Shown here piece after piece: positions 16,959 through 28,822 of a stretch of DNA of 64,000 nt (positions are counted from its first letter, which is position 1; every line of letters begins with the position of its first letter). Both the position numbers and the translations under genes were made by a program. Below the pieces are notes generated by a model. That model saw only the letters and a list, made by a program, of their open reading frames with translations, ran no database searches and had not been told where the DNA came from. The stretch lies in contig NZ_JBBUTH010000004.1 of NCBI RefSeq assembly GCF_038066595.1, forward strand, positions 372,001 through 436,000. The letters run 5' to 3'. This DNA comes from Pseudaquabacterium inlustre. Its GTDB lineage: Bacteria; Pseudomonadota; Gammaproteobacteria; Burkholderiales; Burkholderiaceae_C.

Positions 16959-17939
16959 GTGCCCCTGCCTCCCGTGCTTGCCAAGCTGCCGCTGCCCATC
17001 ATCGGCTCGCCGCTGTTCATCATCAGCAACCCCAAGCTCGTGATCGAGCAGTGCAAGGCCGGCGTGGTCGGCTCGATGCCGGCGCTGAACGCCCGCCCGG
17101 CCGCCCAGCTCGACGAGTGGCTGGCCGAGATCACCGAGACGCTGGCGGCCTACAACAAGGCCAACCCGGACAAGCCGGCCGCGCCCTTCGCCATCAACCA
17201 GATCGTGCACAAGAGCAATGACCGGCTCGAGCACGACATGGAAATGTGCGCCAAGTACAAGGTGCCCATCATCATCACCAGCCTGGGTGCGCGCACCGAC
17301 GTCAACGAGGCCGTGCACGCCTGGGGCGGCGTGGTGCTGCACGACATCATCAACAACTTCTTTGCCAAGAAGGCGATCGAGAAGGGCGCCGACGGCCTGA
17401 TCGCCGTGGCCGCCGGCGCCGGTGGCCATGCCGGCACCAAGAGCCCGTTCGCACTGATCCAGGAGATCCGCCAGTGGTTCGACGGCCCGCTGGCCCTCAG
17501 CGGCTCGATCGCCAGTGGCGACGCCGTGCTGGCGGCCCAGGCCATGGGCGCCGACTTCGCCTACATCGGCTCGGCCTTCATCGCCACCGAAGAGGCCCGC
17601 GCCCAAGAGGCCTACAAGCAGGCGATCGTCGACTGCAACTCGGACGACATCGTCTACAGCAACCTGTTCACCGGCGTGCACGGCAACTACCTGAAGCCCA
17701 GCATCAAGGCGGCCGGCCTGGACCCCGACAACCTGCCCGAGAGCGACCCCAGCAAGATGAACTTCGGCGGCGACGCCAAGAAGGCCTGGAAGGACATCTG
17801 GGGCTGCGGCCAGGGCATCGGCGCCATCGACAAGGTGGTGCCCACCGCCGAACTGGTGGCGCGCCTGAAGCGCGAGTACGCCGCCGCCCGTCAGCGCCTG
17901 GGCCTGACGCCGATGGAATCCGGGGTCGCGGCCGCTTGA
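16959..17939 (+). CDS. Nitronate monooxygenase (2-nitropropane dioxygenase family)
   Basis: The 326-residue FMN-dependent TIM-barrel protein starts LPLPIIGSPLFIISNPKLVIEQCKAGVVGSMPALNAR. It has the class I signature AAGAGGHAGTKSPFALI (H157 as probable catalytic base) and the phosphate-binding LSGSIASGDAVLAAQAMGADFAYIGSAF. The GTG start has CAGGAG six bases upstream. Family members oxidise alkyl nitronates such as propionate-3-nitronate, but several relatives are enoyl reductases, so the substrate is open. It lies in the same direction as the acyl-CoA dehydrogenase and the amidohydrolase, within a catabolic neighbourhood. Confidence 0.92.
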   Translation: MPLPPVLAKLPLPIIGSPLFIISNPKLVIEQCKAGVVGSMPALNARPAAQLDEWLAEITETLAAYNKANPDKPAAPFAINQIVHKSNDRLEHDMEMCAKYKVPIIITSLGARTDVNEAVHAWGGVVLHDIINNFFAKKAIEKGADGLIAVAAGAGGHAGTKSPFALIQEIRQWFDGPLALSGSIASGDAVLAAQAMGADFAYIGSAFIATEEARAQEAYKQAIVDCNSDDIVYSNLFTGVHGNYLKPSIKAAGLDPDNLPESDPSKMNFGGDAKKAWKDIWGCGQGIGAIDKVVPTAELVARLKREYAAARQRLGLTPMESGVAAA

Positions 17940-17969
17940 TCCAAGGGCGGGGCCGATCACAATCGGCGC

Positions 17970-19235
17970 ATGAGCACCCGCCAAGTCATCTCGAACGTCC
18001 GGCCCTTCGACAGCGTGCGCGGCACGCTGGGGCCGCTGTCCACCCTGGTCATCGACGGTGACCGCATCGCCGCCGTGCTGCCGCATGCGCCCTCGGGGCC
18101 GCCGGCGGTCGACGATGCGGCCCAGCGCATCGACGGTGGCGGCCGCGTGGCCCTGCCGGGGCTGATCGACGCGCATGTGCACGTCACGGCCGCCCACCAC
18201 GACCTCACGCTGCTGGGCCTGCAGCCGCCCTCGCTGGTGGCGGCCGAGTCAGGCGCCATCATGCGCGGCATGCTGCACCGCGGCTTCACCACAGTGCGCG
18301 ACGCGGCCGGTGCCGATGCCGGCCTGCAGACGGCGCAGGCCAAGGGCCTGTTCGAAGGCCCGCGCCTGCTGATCGCCGGCTTTCCGATCTGCCAGACCGG
18401 TGGCCATGCCGACATGCGCCCGCGTGCCGTGCGCCAGCGCGACTGGTTCTGCACCTGCGCCGGCCTGGGGCTGCTGGGCGCCATTGCCGATGGCGTGGGC
18501 GAGGTGCGCCGCGCCGTGCGCGAGCAGGTGCGCACCGGCGCCAACCAGATCAAGATCATGGCCGGCGGCGGCATCTCGAGCCCGGCCGATCCGTTGGAAG
18601 GCACGCAGTTCTCGCTGGACGAACTGCGCGCCGCCTGCGAGGAGGCCGAGGCCGCCAACCTGTATGCGATGGCCCATGCCTACTCGCCGCGCGCCATCAC
18701 CCGCGCCGTGGACAGCGGCGTGCGCTCCATCGAGCACGGCAACCTGCTGGACGAGGCCAGCGCCCGCGTGATGAAGCAGCGCGGCGCCTACCTGGTGCCC
18801 ACGCTGGCCACCTATGCCGCGCTGGCCGATGAAGGCGTGCGCCTGGGCTGGACGGGCGAGATGCTGGACAAGCTGGCGCGCGTGAAGGGCCGCGGCCTGG
18901 AGGCCGTGCGCATCGCCATGGCCGAGGGCGTGCCGGTGGTCTTCGGCACCGACCTGCTGGGCCACATGCAGGTGCGCCAGAGCGAGGAGTTCACGATCCG
19001 CAGCGCGGTGCAGACACCGGTGCAGATCCTGCAAAGTGCCACCATCGAGGCCGCGCGCCTGATGCGCCTGGAAGGCCAGATCGGCGAACTGGTGCCGGGT
19101 GCCTGGGCCGATGTGCTGCTGGTCGACGGCGACCCGACCCAGGAGGTGGCCATGCTGGCTGCGCCCGACACCGGCATCCGCCTGCTGATGCAGGCGGGCC
19201 GGGTGGTGCGCGACGGCCTTACTTCATCGACGTGA
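17970..19235 (+). CDS. Metal-dependent amidohydrolase (imidazolonepropionase/prolidase-like)
   Basis: The 421-residue protein has the amidohydrolase-superfamily binuclear metal set: H69 and H71 in DAHVHV, K195 in QIKIMAGGG (probably the carboxylated bridging lysine), H236 in AMAHAYSP, H256 in SIEHGN and D328 in VFGTDLLG. The C-terminal ELVPGAWADVLLVDGDP completes the composite beta-domain. Such proteins hydrolyse cyclic amides or aminoacyl-Pro/Xaa dipeptides. The 3' end overlaps by 17 bp the 3' end of the convergent solute-binding-protein gene. A peptide-related role would fit that neighbour but is inference. Confidence 0.88.
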   Translation: MSTRQVISNVRPFDSVRGTLGPLSTLVIDGDRIAAVLPHAPSGPPAVDDAAQRIDGGGRVALPGLIDAHVHVTAAHHDLTLLGLQPPSLVAAESGAIMRGMLHRGFTTVRDAAGADAGLQTAQAKGLFEGPRLLIAGFPICQTGGHADMRPRAVRQRDWFCTCAGLGLLGAIADGVGEVRRAVREQVRTGANQIKIMAGGGISSPADPLEGTQFSLDELRAACEEAEAANLYAMAHAYSPRAITRAVDSGVRSIEHGNLLDEASARVMKQRGAYLVPTLATYAALADEGVRLGWTGEMLDKLARVKGRGLEAVRIAMAEGVPVVFGTDLLGHMQVRQSEEFTIRSAVQTPVQILQSATIEAARLMRLEGQIGELVPGAWADVLLVDGDPTQEVAMLAAPDTGIRLLMQAGRVVRDGLTSST

Positions 19236-20805
19236 AGCGCGCCTGCGGGCGGTCGTCGGAACGGTGGATGGTGTCCACGTTCTTGACCATCGCCCACGGA
19301 CGGATCTGGTGGTGCAGAGGCAGCACCAGGTGCTCGTCGCGGGTGCGCACCAGGGCGTCCTTGATCAGCGCGTTGCGCTTGGCCACGTCGGTCTCCACCT
19401 TCATGCCGTCGACCAGCTTGTCGAGTGCCGGGTCACTGACGCGGCCGAAGTTGAAGTTGCCGTCGGCGCCCGAGGTGCGGGTGCGCACCAGCGACTGCAG
19501 CGAATACTGCGCGTCGTACGTGGCCACGCCCCAGCCCAGCATGTAGGCCGAGGTGTCGAAGTTCTGCACCTTCTGGATGAAGGTGCTCATCGACTCGGCG
19601 GCCACCTTGGTGTTGACGCCGATCTTGGCCCACATCGAGGCCAGCGCCAGGCAGATCTTCTCGTCGTTGACGTAGCGGTTGTTCGGGCAGTTCAGCTGGA
19701 ACTCGAAGCCGTTGGGGTAGCCGGCTTCGGTCAGCAACTGCTTGGCCTTGGCCAGGTCGACCTTCAGCGGCTTGTCGATCTCGGGCGTGTTGCCATTGAC
19801 GCCCGGCGCCACCAGGATGCCGGCGGGCAGCGACATGCCGCGCATCACGTTGCGCTTGATGGCCTCGCGGTCGATGGCGATGTCCAGCGCCTCGCGCACC
19901 TTGCGGTCCTTGAACGGGTTCTTGCCCTTCACGCTGCTGTACTTCAACTCGGCGTTGTGCTGGTCGAGTGCGATGAAGATGGTGCGCACCTCGGGGCCGT
20001 CGATGACCTTCAGCTTGGCATCGGCGCGCAGGCGCGGCACGTCCTGCGGCGGCACGTCGGTCACCATGTCCAGGTCGCCCGAGAGCAGGGCCGCCACGCG
20101 GGTGCTGTCGGCCTTGATCGGGGTGTAGATCACCTGGTCGACGTTGCTGGTGTGCTTGTCCCACCAGCCGTCGTGGCGGGCCATGGCCACGCGCTGTTCG
20201 GGCTGCCAGCTCAGGATGCGGAACGGGCCCGTGCCGTTGACGTTGCGCGAGGCGTAGTTCTCCTCCTTGGCCTTGTAGTCCTGCGTGTTGGTGGTGCGGT
20301 TCTTCTCCGCCCACGACTTGCTCATGATGAAGAAGTCGACGATGTTGCGCAGCAGGATCGGGTTGGGGCCCGACAGGATGAAGTCGACGGTGTGGTCGTC
20401 GACCTTCTTCACCTCGCTGATGCCGGTGACGTAGATCGACATCGTGCCCTGCGGCTGCTTGATGCGGCCGAAGCTGAACACCACGTCATCGGCCACCAGG
20501 GGCGAGCCGTCGTGGAATTTCACGCCCTTGCGCAGTTCGAAGCGCACCTGGGTGGGCGTGATGTAGGTCCACTTGGTGGCCAGTGCCGGCTCCACCTCGT
20601 ACTTGGCGTTGTAGCGCACCAGGCCCTCGTACGCGTGCATCAGGATCGCGTTGGTCGTGGCGTGGTTCTGGCTGTGGGGATCCAGCGTCAGGATGTCGTT
20701 CTGCGCGCCCCAGCGCAGCGGCGCGGCCTGGGCGGGCAGGGTGGCGAGGCTGGCGGCCACGGTCAGGGCCGCCAGGGCCCAGCGGGATGCATTCTTCAGC
20801 GTCAT
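19219..20805 (-). CDS. ABC transporter substrate-binding protein, peptide/nickel family (SBP_bac_5)
   Basis: The 528-residue precursor starts MTLKNASRWALAALTVAASLATLPAQA, a Sec signal peptide with cleavage expected after AQA. The mature protein shows the family-5 landmarks LRWGAQNDILTLDPHSQNHATTNAILMHAYEGLVRY, PTQVRFELRKGVKFHDGSPLVADDVVFSF and LNCPNNRYVNDEKICLALASMWAKIGVNT. The start at 20805 puts the signal peptide at the N-terminus; an upstream in-frame ATG would add eight residues. It should bind oligopeptides or similar ligands in the periplasm. No permease or ATPase gene of the transporter is nearby, so the partners lie elsewhere. It is convergent with, and overlaps, the amidohydrolase gene. 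Confidence 0.93.
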   Translation of the reverse strand: MTLKNASRWALAALTVAASLATLPAQAAPLRWGAQNDILTLDPHSQNHATTNAILMHAYEGLVRYNAKYEVEPALATKWTYITPTQVRFELRKGVKFHDGSPLVADDVVFSFGRIKQPQGTMSIYVTGISEVKKVDDHTVDFILSGPNPILLRNIVDFFIMSKSWAEKNRTTNTQDYKAKEENYASRNVNGTGPFRILSWQPEQRVAMARHDGWWDKHTSNVDQVIYTPIKADSTRVAALLSGDLDMVTDVPPQDVPRLRADAKLKVIDGPEVRTIFIALDQHNAELKYSSVKGKNPFKDRKVREALDIAIDREAIKRNVMRGMSLPAGILVAPGVNGNTPEIDKPLKVDLAKAKQLLTEAGYPNGFEFQLNCPNNRYVNDEKICLALASMWAKIGVNTKVAAESMSTFIQKVQNFDTSAYMLGWGVATYDAQYSLQSLVRTRTSGADGNFNFGRVSDPALDKLVDGMKVETDVAKRNALIKDALVRTRDEHLVLPLHHQIRPWAMVKNVDTIHRSDDRPQARFTSMK

Positions 20806-20871
20806 GGAGGCAACTCCGGGGAGAAACAAAACCCGGATGCTAGTGCCCCTTGTGGCCTTGGCAGCCGGGAT

Positions 20872-21243
20872 TCACCCGCACGCTGTCGGGCCATCGGTTG
20901 GCGAGGCCGCCGGACGCTGTACCTCCGCCTCGCAATCGCAGCCGATGCCGGCGGCGATCCAGCGCCGCGCCAGGCGCTTCAGCAGGGCTTCGGCGGCGCG
21001 CGGCAGGCCGGGCCAGCGCCGTCGCGCACCCCACACCAGCGCGCAGCGGTACTGGCGCGCCTCGTCGTGCCACAGCAGCGCGGTGCAGGCGCCGTGGCGG
21101 CGGCGGCTCACCAGCACGCCCAGCGGGCAGGGCTGCCAGGCGCAGCACACGCCGCAGCCATTGCAGGCCGCGCCCACGGCCGGCTTGGGCGGCGCGTCGG
21201 CGTGCAGCAGGATCACCGGGTGCTCACCGCGGCGGGGCGTCAT
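20872..21243 (-). CDS. Small cysteine-cluster protein (YkgJ-like)
   Basis: The 123-residue protein has an N-terminal cluster CNGCGVCCAWQPC (C27, C30, C33, C34, C39) and further cysteines at C53, C67 and near the end (CDCEAE). This resembles YkgJ/UPF0153-type proteins proposed to bind zinc or iron. The middle is basic (RRRWPGLPRAAEALLKRLARRW). It is divergent from sucA. The function is not known to me, and the assignment rests on the cysteine pattern only. Confidence 0.65.
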   Translation of the reverse strand: MTPRRGEHPVILLHADAPPKPAVGAACNGCGVCCAWQPCPLGVLVSRRRHGACTALLWHDEARQYRCALVWGARRRWPGLPRAAEALLKRLARRWIAAGIGCDCEAEVQRPAASPTDGPTACG

Positions 21244-21543
21244 GGGCGCGCAGTGTGGCCCGGCCCGGCCGCGCCGGGCGCCGCGAAACGCGGGGCATGC
21301 ACCGGCCTTTTGTCAGGCTGTAAACAGGTTGGCTGTTGTGTAATGTCGCCGCGGTCAGGGATTCCAACAGTGTTACAGTGCCGCCGCATGAAGTAATTCG
21401 GTCCTTTCGTGCCCCTTGCTGATCGAGAAATCGATCGAGACAACAGCAAGGCGGGTCGCAATCCGCCAACCGGTCGAGCCGGGCCGCGGAAGGTTGTCCA
21501 ACCCATCGGAGCCCTGGAAACCGGGGCGAAAGGTGAGCGAGCG
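21244..21543 (+). other. sucA upstream region (300 bp without a gene)
   Basis: The interval between the cysteine-cluster gene and sucA has a lower-GC patch around 21305-21400. A -10-like TGTAAT occurs at 21339-21344 and TTGTCA at 21310-21315, but their 23-base spacing is too long for one promoter. The sucA frame is open upstream to 21409, but its first residues there are not SucA-like. A long 5' UTR is plausible. No riboswitch class was recognised. Confidence 0.4.
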
Positions 21544-24396
21544 ATGATGCAGCAATACAGGTCCAACTCGTACCTGTTCGGGGGCAATGCCCCGTATGTC
21601 GAGGAGCTTTATGAGGCCTACCTCGACAACCCCGGCAGCGTGCCTGACAACTGGCGTGCCTATTTCGACAACCTGCAGCACGTGCCGGCCGTCGACGGCA
21701 CCGACAGCCGCGATGTCGCCCACGCCCCCGTCGTCGAAAGCTTCGCCCAGCGCGCCAAAGCCAATGCCTTCGCCCTGAAGGCCAGCTCGGCCGACCTGGA
21801 AGTCGCGCGCAAGCAGGTGCATGTCCAGTCGCTGGTGGCGGCCTACCGCAACATCGGCGCCCGCTGGGCCGACCTGGATCCGCTCAAGCGCACCGAGCGT
21901 CCCCGCATCCCCGAGCTGGAGCCGGCGTTCTACGACCTGACCGAGTCCGACATGGACATCACGTTCAGTGCCGCGAACACCTATTTCGGCAAGGAGAACA
22001 TGACGCTGCGCGACCTGCTGCAGGCCTTGCGCGAGACCTACTGCGGCACCGTCGGCGCCGAGTTCATGCACATCACCGACCAGACGCAGAAGCGCTGGTG
22101 GCAGCAGAAGCTCGAGGCGATCCGCTCCAAGCCCAGCTTCAACGCCGAGCAGAAGAAGCACATCCTCGACCGCCTGACCGCGGCCGAAGGCCTGGAGCGC
22201 TATCTGCACACCAAGTACGTCGGCCAGAAGCGCTTCTCGCTGGAAGGCGGCGAGTCGTTCATCGCCGCGATGGACGAACTGATCCAGCAGGCCGGCAACA
22301 AGGGCGTGCAGGAGATCGTCATCGGCATGGCCCACCGTGGCCGCCTGAACGTGCTGGTCAACACCCTGGGCAAGATGCCCAAGGACCTGTTCGCCGAGTT
22401 CGACCACACCGCGCCGGAAGACCTGCCCGCGGGTGACGTGAAGTACCACCAGGGCTTCAGCTCCGACATCTCCACCGCCGGTGGCCCGGTGCACCTGAGC
22501 CTGGCCTTCAACCCCTCGCACCTGGAAATCGTGAACCCGGTGGTCGAGGGCTCGGTGCGCGCGCGCATGGACCGCCGCGGTGACAAGCTGGGCGCCCAGG
22601 TGCTGCCGGTGCTGGTGCACGGCGACTCGGCCTTCGGTGGCCAGGGCGTGAACCAGGAAACGCTGATGCTGTCCGAGACCCGTGGCTACTCCACGGGCGG
22701 CACGGTGCACCTGATCATCAACAACCAGATCGGCTTCACCACCAGCGACCCGCGCGACCTGCGCTCGACGCTGTACTGCACCGACATCGTCAAGATGGTC
22801 GAGTCGCCGGTGCTGCACGTCAACGGCGACGATCCCGAGGCCGTGGTGTTGGCCACCCAGCTGGCGCTGGACTTCCGCATGGCGTTCCGCAAGGACGTCG
22901 TGGTCGACATCATCTGCTTCCGCAAGCTGGGCCACAACGAGCAGGACACCCCCGCGCTGACCCAGCCGCTGATGTACAAGAAGATCAGCGCCCACCCCGG
23001 CACCCGCAAGCTCTACGCCGACAAGCTGTCGGCGCAAGGCCTGGGTGAGTCGCTGGGCGACGAGATGGTCAAGGCCTACCGCGCCGCGATGGACGAGGGC
23101 CGCCACACGGTCGACCCGGTCATCAGCAACTTCAAGAGCAAGTACGCGGTCGACTGGACGCCGTTCATCGGCAAGAAGTGGACCGACGCGGCCGACACCG
23201 CGCTGCCGCTGACCGAGTGGAAGCGCCTGTCCGAGCGCCTGACCACCATCCCCGCCAGCGTGAACATGCACCCGCTGGTCAAGAAGGTGTACGACGACCG
23301 CGCCGCCATGGGCCGCGGCGACATGAACGTCGACTGGGGCATGGGCGAGCACATGGCCTTCGCCTCGCTGGTGGCCAGCGGCTATGCCGTGCGCCTGTCG
23401 GGCGAGGACTGCGGCCGCGGCACCTTCACCCACCGCCACGCCGTCATCCATGACCAGAAGCGCGAGAAGTGGGACGAGGGCACCTACGTGCCGCTGGAGC
23501 ACGTGGCCGACAACCAGGCGCCGTTCGTCGTCATCGACTCGATCCTGTCGGAAGAGGCGGTGCTGGGCTTCGAGTACGGCTACGCCGGTTCCGAGCCGAA
23601 TGCGCTGGTGGTCTGGGAAGCCCAGTTCGGCGACTTCGCCAACGGCGCGCAGGTGGTGATCGACCAGTTCATCGCCTCGGGCGAGGTGAAGTGGGGCCGT
23701 GCCAACGGCCTGGTGCTGATGCTGCCGCACGGCTACGAAGGCCAGGGCCCAGAGCACAGCTCGGCCCGCCTGGAGCGCTTCATGCAGCTGGCCGCCGACA
23801 ACAACATGCAGATCGTGCAGCCCACCACGGCCAGCCAGATCTTCCATCTGTTGCGCCGCCAGATCGTGCGCCAGTTCCGCAAGCCGCTGGTCATCATGAC
23901 CCCCAAGAGCCTGCTGCGGAACAAGGAAGCCACCAGCCCGCTGGCCGACTTCACCCGCGGCGGCTTCCAGACGGTCATCCCGGAGCAGAACGAGTCCATC
24001 GTCGCCGACAAGGTCAAGCGCGTCATCGCCTGCTCGGGCAAGGTGTACTACGACCTGGTCAAGAAGCGCGAGGACAAGAAGGCCTCCGATGTGGCGATCA
24101 TCCGTGTGGAACAGCTCTACCCGTTCCCGCACAAGGCCTTCTCGGCCGAGATGAAGAAGTACCCCAACGCCACCGAGGTGGTGTGGTGCCAGGACGAGCC
24201 GCAGAACCAGGGCGCCTGGTTCTTCGTGCAGCACTACATCCACGAGAACCTGCTCGACGGCCAGAAGCTCGGCTACGCCGGCCGCCCGGCCTCGGCCAGC
24301 CCGGCGGTGGGCTATGCCCACCTGCACCAGGAGCAGCAGAAGGCGCTGCTGGACCAGGCCTTCGCCAAGCTCAAGGGCTTCATCCTGACCAAGTGA
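21544..24396 (+). CDS. sucA: 2-oxoglutarate dehydrogenase E1 component
   Basis: The 950-residue thiamine-diphosphate enzyme of the TCA cycle decarboxylates 2-oxoglutarate and transfers succinyl to the E2 lipoyl group. The N-terminus (SNSYLFGGNAPYVEELYEAYLDNP) is the peripheral-subunit-binding segment. MAHRGRLNVLVN (H264), GDSAFGGQGVNQE and IINNQIGFTTSDPRD mark the ThDP site. The C-terminal VWCQDEPQNQGAWFFVQHYI is typical. The start at 21544 (a second ATG follows at 21547) matches the conserved beginning. It leads the sucA-sucB-PspC-lpdA cluster, with 125 bp between it and sucB. Confidence 0.98.
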   Translation: MMQQYRSNSYLFGGNAPYVEELYEAYLDNPGSVPDNWRAYFDNLQHVPAVDGTDSRDVAHAPVVESFAQRAKANAFALKASSADLEVARKQVHVQSLVAAYRNIGARWADLDPLKRTERPRIPELEPAFYDLTESDMDITFSAANTYFGKENMTLRDLLQALRETYCGTVGAEFMHITDQTQKRWWQQKLEAIRSKPSFNAEQKKHILDRLTAAEGLERYLHTKYVGQKRFSLEGGESFIAAMDELIQQAGNKGVQEIVIGMAHRGRLNVLVNTLGKMPKDLFAEFDHTAPEDLPAGDVKYHQGFSSDISTAGGPVHLSLAFNPSHLEIVNPVVEGSVRARMDRRGDKLGAQVLPVLVHGDSAFGGQGVNQETLMLSETRGYSTGGTVHLIINNQIGFTTSDPRDLRSTLYCTDIVKMVESPVLHVNGDDPEAVVLATQLALDFRMAFRKDVVVDIICFRKLGHNEQDTPALTQPLMYKKISAHPGTRKLYADKLSAQGLGESLGDEMVKAYRAAMDEGRHTVDPVISNFKSKYAVDWTPFIGKKWTDAADTALPLTEWKRLSERLTTIPASVNMHPLVKKVYDDRAAMGRGDMNVDWGMGEHMAFASLVASGYAVRLSGEDCGRGTFTHRHAVIHDQKREKWDEGTYVPLEHVADNQAPFVVIDSILSEEAVLGFEYGYAGSEPNALVVWEAQFGDFANGAQVVIDQFIASGEVKWGRANGLVLMLPHGYEGQGPEHSSARLERFMQLAADNNMQIVQPTTASQIFHLLRRQIVRQFRKPLVIMTPKSLLRNKEATSPLADFTRGGFQTVIPEQNESIVADKVKRVIACSGKVYYDLVKKREDKKASDVAIIRVEQLYPFPHKAFSAEMKKYPNATEVVWCQDEPQNQGAWFFVQHYIHENLLDGQKLGYAGRPASASPAVGYAHLHQEQQKALLDQAFAKLKGFILTK

Positions 24397-24521
24397 TCCG
24401 CTGGTGCGGCGGTCCGCGGGCGCTGCGCGCCGCGGCTGCCGGCACCCGTGCCGCCGGCCGCTGAACGCTCTCAGGCCGGCGGCGCCTTGCGCGGCGACAG
24501 CAACGAATTCAGAGAAACAAC

Positions 24522-25784
<1,263 letters not shown>

Positions 25785-25828
25785 GCCTGAACGCCGCCAC
25801 CGGCCCCTGTCGTTGAAAGGAAGCCGCC

Positions 25829-26149
25829 ATGTCGATCGCCGATGACCTTGCCAAGCTCGAAGACCTGCGCGCCCGCGGCGTGCTGACGGACGACGAGTTC
25901 CAGCGGGCCAAGCAGCGGCTGATCGACGGTGGCCCGGGTGCCGCGGCTGCGGCGCCCGGCCTGGCGGCGGTGAACGCCTTTCGCCGTTCGCTCACCGACA
26001 AGTGGCTGGGCGGCGTGTGCGGTGGACTGGCCCGTGTCACGGGCCTGGAGAGCTGGGCCTGGCGCCTGATCTTCGCGGTGCTGTTCCTGTGGGGCGGCGC
26101 CGGTCTGCTCGTCTATCTCCTGCTGTGGATCTTCGTGCCGGCCGAGTGA
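25829..26149 (+). CDS. Small SHOCT/PspC-domain membrane protein
   Basis: The 106-residue protein starts after AAGGA. Residues 3-34 (IADDLAKLEDLRARGVLTDDEFQRAKQRL) form a SHOCT-like short helical motif. Residues 50-106 are a PspC-type domain: RSLTDKWLGGVCGGLARVTGLESWAWRLIFAVLFLWGGAGLLVYLLLWIFVPAE, with one or two membrane segments. PspC family members take part in phage-shock-type envelope stress responses, but single-domain copies have no settled role. It sits between sucB and lpdA (44 and 34 bp gaps) in the same direction, so co-transcription is likely. Confidence 0.85.
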   Translation: MSIADDLAKLEDLRARGVLTDDEFQRAKQRLIDGGPGAAAAAPGLAAVNAFRRSLTDKWLGGVCGGLARVTGLESWAWRLIFAVLFLWGGAGLLVYLLLWIFVPAE

Positions 26150-26183
26150 GGCCGCTCATCCTCAGCGCAACCTACCTCCCATC

Positions 26184-27611
<1,428 letters not shown>

Positions 27612-27617
27612 GCCTGA

Positions 27618-27692
27618 CACCGGAGCGACGCCTTCGTCGCCCGGTGCGCCAGACAATCCGCAGGGGCGGCCAGCAGGTCGCCCCTTCGTCCA
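27618..27692 (+). other. Two GC-rich hairpins between lpdA and zapE
   Basis: Hairpin one is CACCGG-a-GCGACG, loop CCTT, CGTCGC-CCGGTG (27618-27646). Hairpin two is AGGGGCG/CGCCCCT (27662-27685). Neither has a long T tract, so they may act as weak terminators or mRNA stabilisers rather than a full stop. Confidence 0.45.
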
Positions 27693-27721
27693 TCCGAGAC
27701 AGGGCACACGCAAGCACCGGC

Positions 27722-28822
27722 ATGAGCAACGTCACCGAGCTCTACCACCAGACCCTGGCCGAACGCGGCTACACGGCCGATCCGGCGCAACTGCGCGCGG
27801 TGGCCGCGCTGCAGCGCTGCCAGGACGAATGGGCCGCCTACAAGGCGCGGCGTGGCAACGCCATCACCAAGATGCTGGTCAAGCCGCCGATCCCGCGCGG
27901 CGTGTACATGTTCGGCGGGGTGGGGCGCGGCAAGAGCTTCCTGATGGATTGCTTCTTCCAGGCCGTGCCGCTGCAGCGCAAGACGCGGCTGCACTTCCAC
28001 GAGTTCATGCGCGAGGTGCACCGCCAGCTGCAGGAGCTCAAGGGCACGGTCAACCCGCTGGACGAGCTGGGCCGGCGCATCGCGCGGCGCTTCCGGCTGA
28101 TCTGCTTCGACGAGTTCCACGTCGCCGACGTCACCGATGCGATGATCCTGCATCGGCTGCTAGACGCGCTGTTCGCCAACCGCGTCAGCATCGTCACCAC
28201 CAGCAACTTCCATCCCGACGGGCTGTACCCCAACGGACTGCACCGCGACCGCATCCTGCCGGCCATCGAGTTGCTGAAGGCGCAGCTGGAGGTCATCAAT
28301 GTCGACAACGGCACCGACTACCGCCGTCGCACGCTGGAGCATGTCGAGCTCTACCACCAGCCGCTGGGCCCCGAGGCCGATGCCGCGCTGACCGAGGCCT
28401 TCAACGGGCTGGCCGAGGCGCAGGACGAGCCGCCCACGCTGCACATCGAGCACCGTGAGCTGCAGGCCGTGCGCCGCGCGGGTGGCGTGGTGTGGTTCGA
28501 CTTCAAGACGCTGTGCGGCGGCCCACGCTCGCAGAACGACTACCTCGAGATCGCGCAGCAGTTCCACACCGTGGTGCTGTCCAACGTGCCCGCCATGCCG
28601 CCGCGCATGGCCAGCGAGGCGCGCCGCTTCACGCTGCTGGTGGATGTGCTGTACGACCGCCGCGTCAAGCTGATCATCAGCGCCGCCGTGCCGCCCGAAC
28701 AGCTCTACACCGAAGGCCCGCTGTCGCACGAGTTCCCGCGCACCATCTCGCGGCTGCAGGAAATGCAGTCGGCCGAATACCTCGCGCTGGAGCGGCGCGC
28801 GGTGGACACGCGGCTGACATGA
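27722..28822 (+). CDS. zapE: Cell division protein ZapE (AFG1-family ATPase)
   Basis: The 366-residue AAA-like ATPase has a Walker A at GGVGRGKS (residues 65-72, K71), Walker B-like RLICFDEFHVADVTDAMIL, and sensor-region VSIVTTSNFHPDGLYPNGLHRDRILPAIELL, all characteristic of ZapE/AFG1. In E. coli it acts on FtsZ-ring stability, especially under low oxygen. The ATG at 27722 gives the conserved start. An in-frame ORF extending further upstream crosses the hairpins and was not used. The stop overlaps the start of the next gene (ATGA). Confidence 0.95.
   Translation: MSNVTELYHQTLAERGYTADPAQLRAVAALQRCQDEWAAYKARRGNAITKMLVKPPIPRGVYMFGGVGRGKSFLMDCFFQAVPLQRKTRLHFHEFMREVHRQLQELKGTVNPLDELGRRIARRFRLICFDEFHVADVTDAMILHRLLDALFANRVSIVTTSNFHPDGLYPNGLHRDRILPAIELLKAQLEVINVDNGTDYRRRTLEHVELYHQPLGPEADAALTEAFNGLAEAQDEPPTLHIEHRELQAVRRAGGVVWFDFKTLCGGPRSQNDYLEIAQQFHTVVLSNVPAMPPRMASEARRFTLLVDVLYDRRVKLIISAAVPPEQLYTEGPLSHEFPRTISRLQEMQSAEYLALERRAVDTRLT

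Noticed and set aside
24404..24521. Possible small gene between sucA and sucB
   Set aside because: The open frames are GC-driven and run into sucB in the wrong frame; no ribosome-binding site or recognisable sequence is present.
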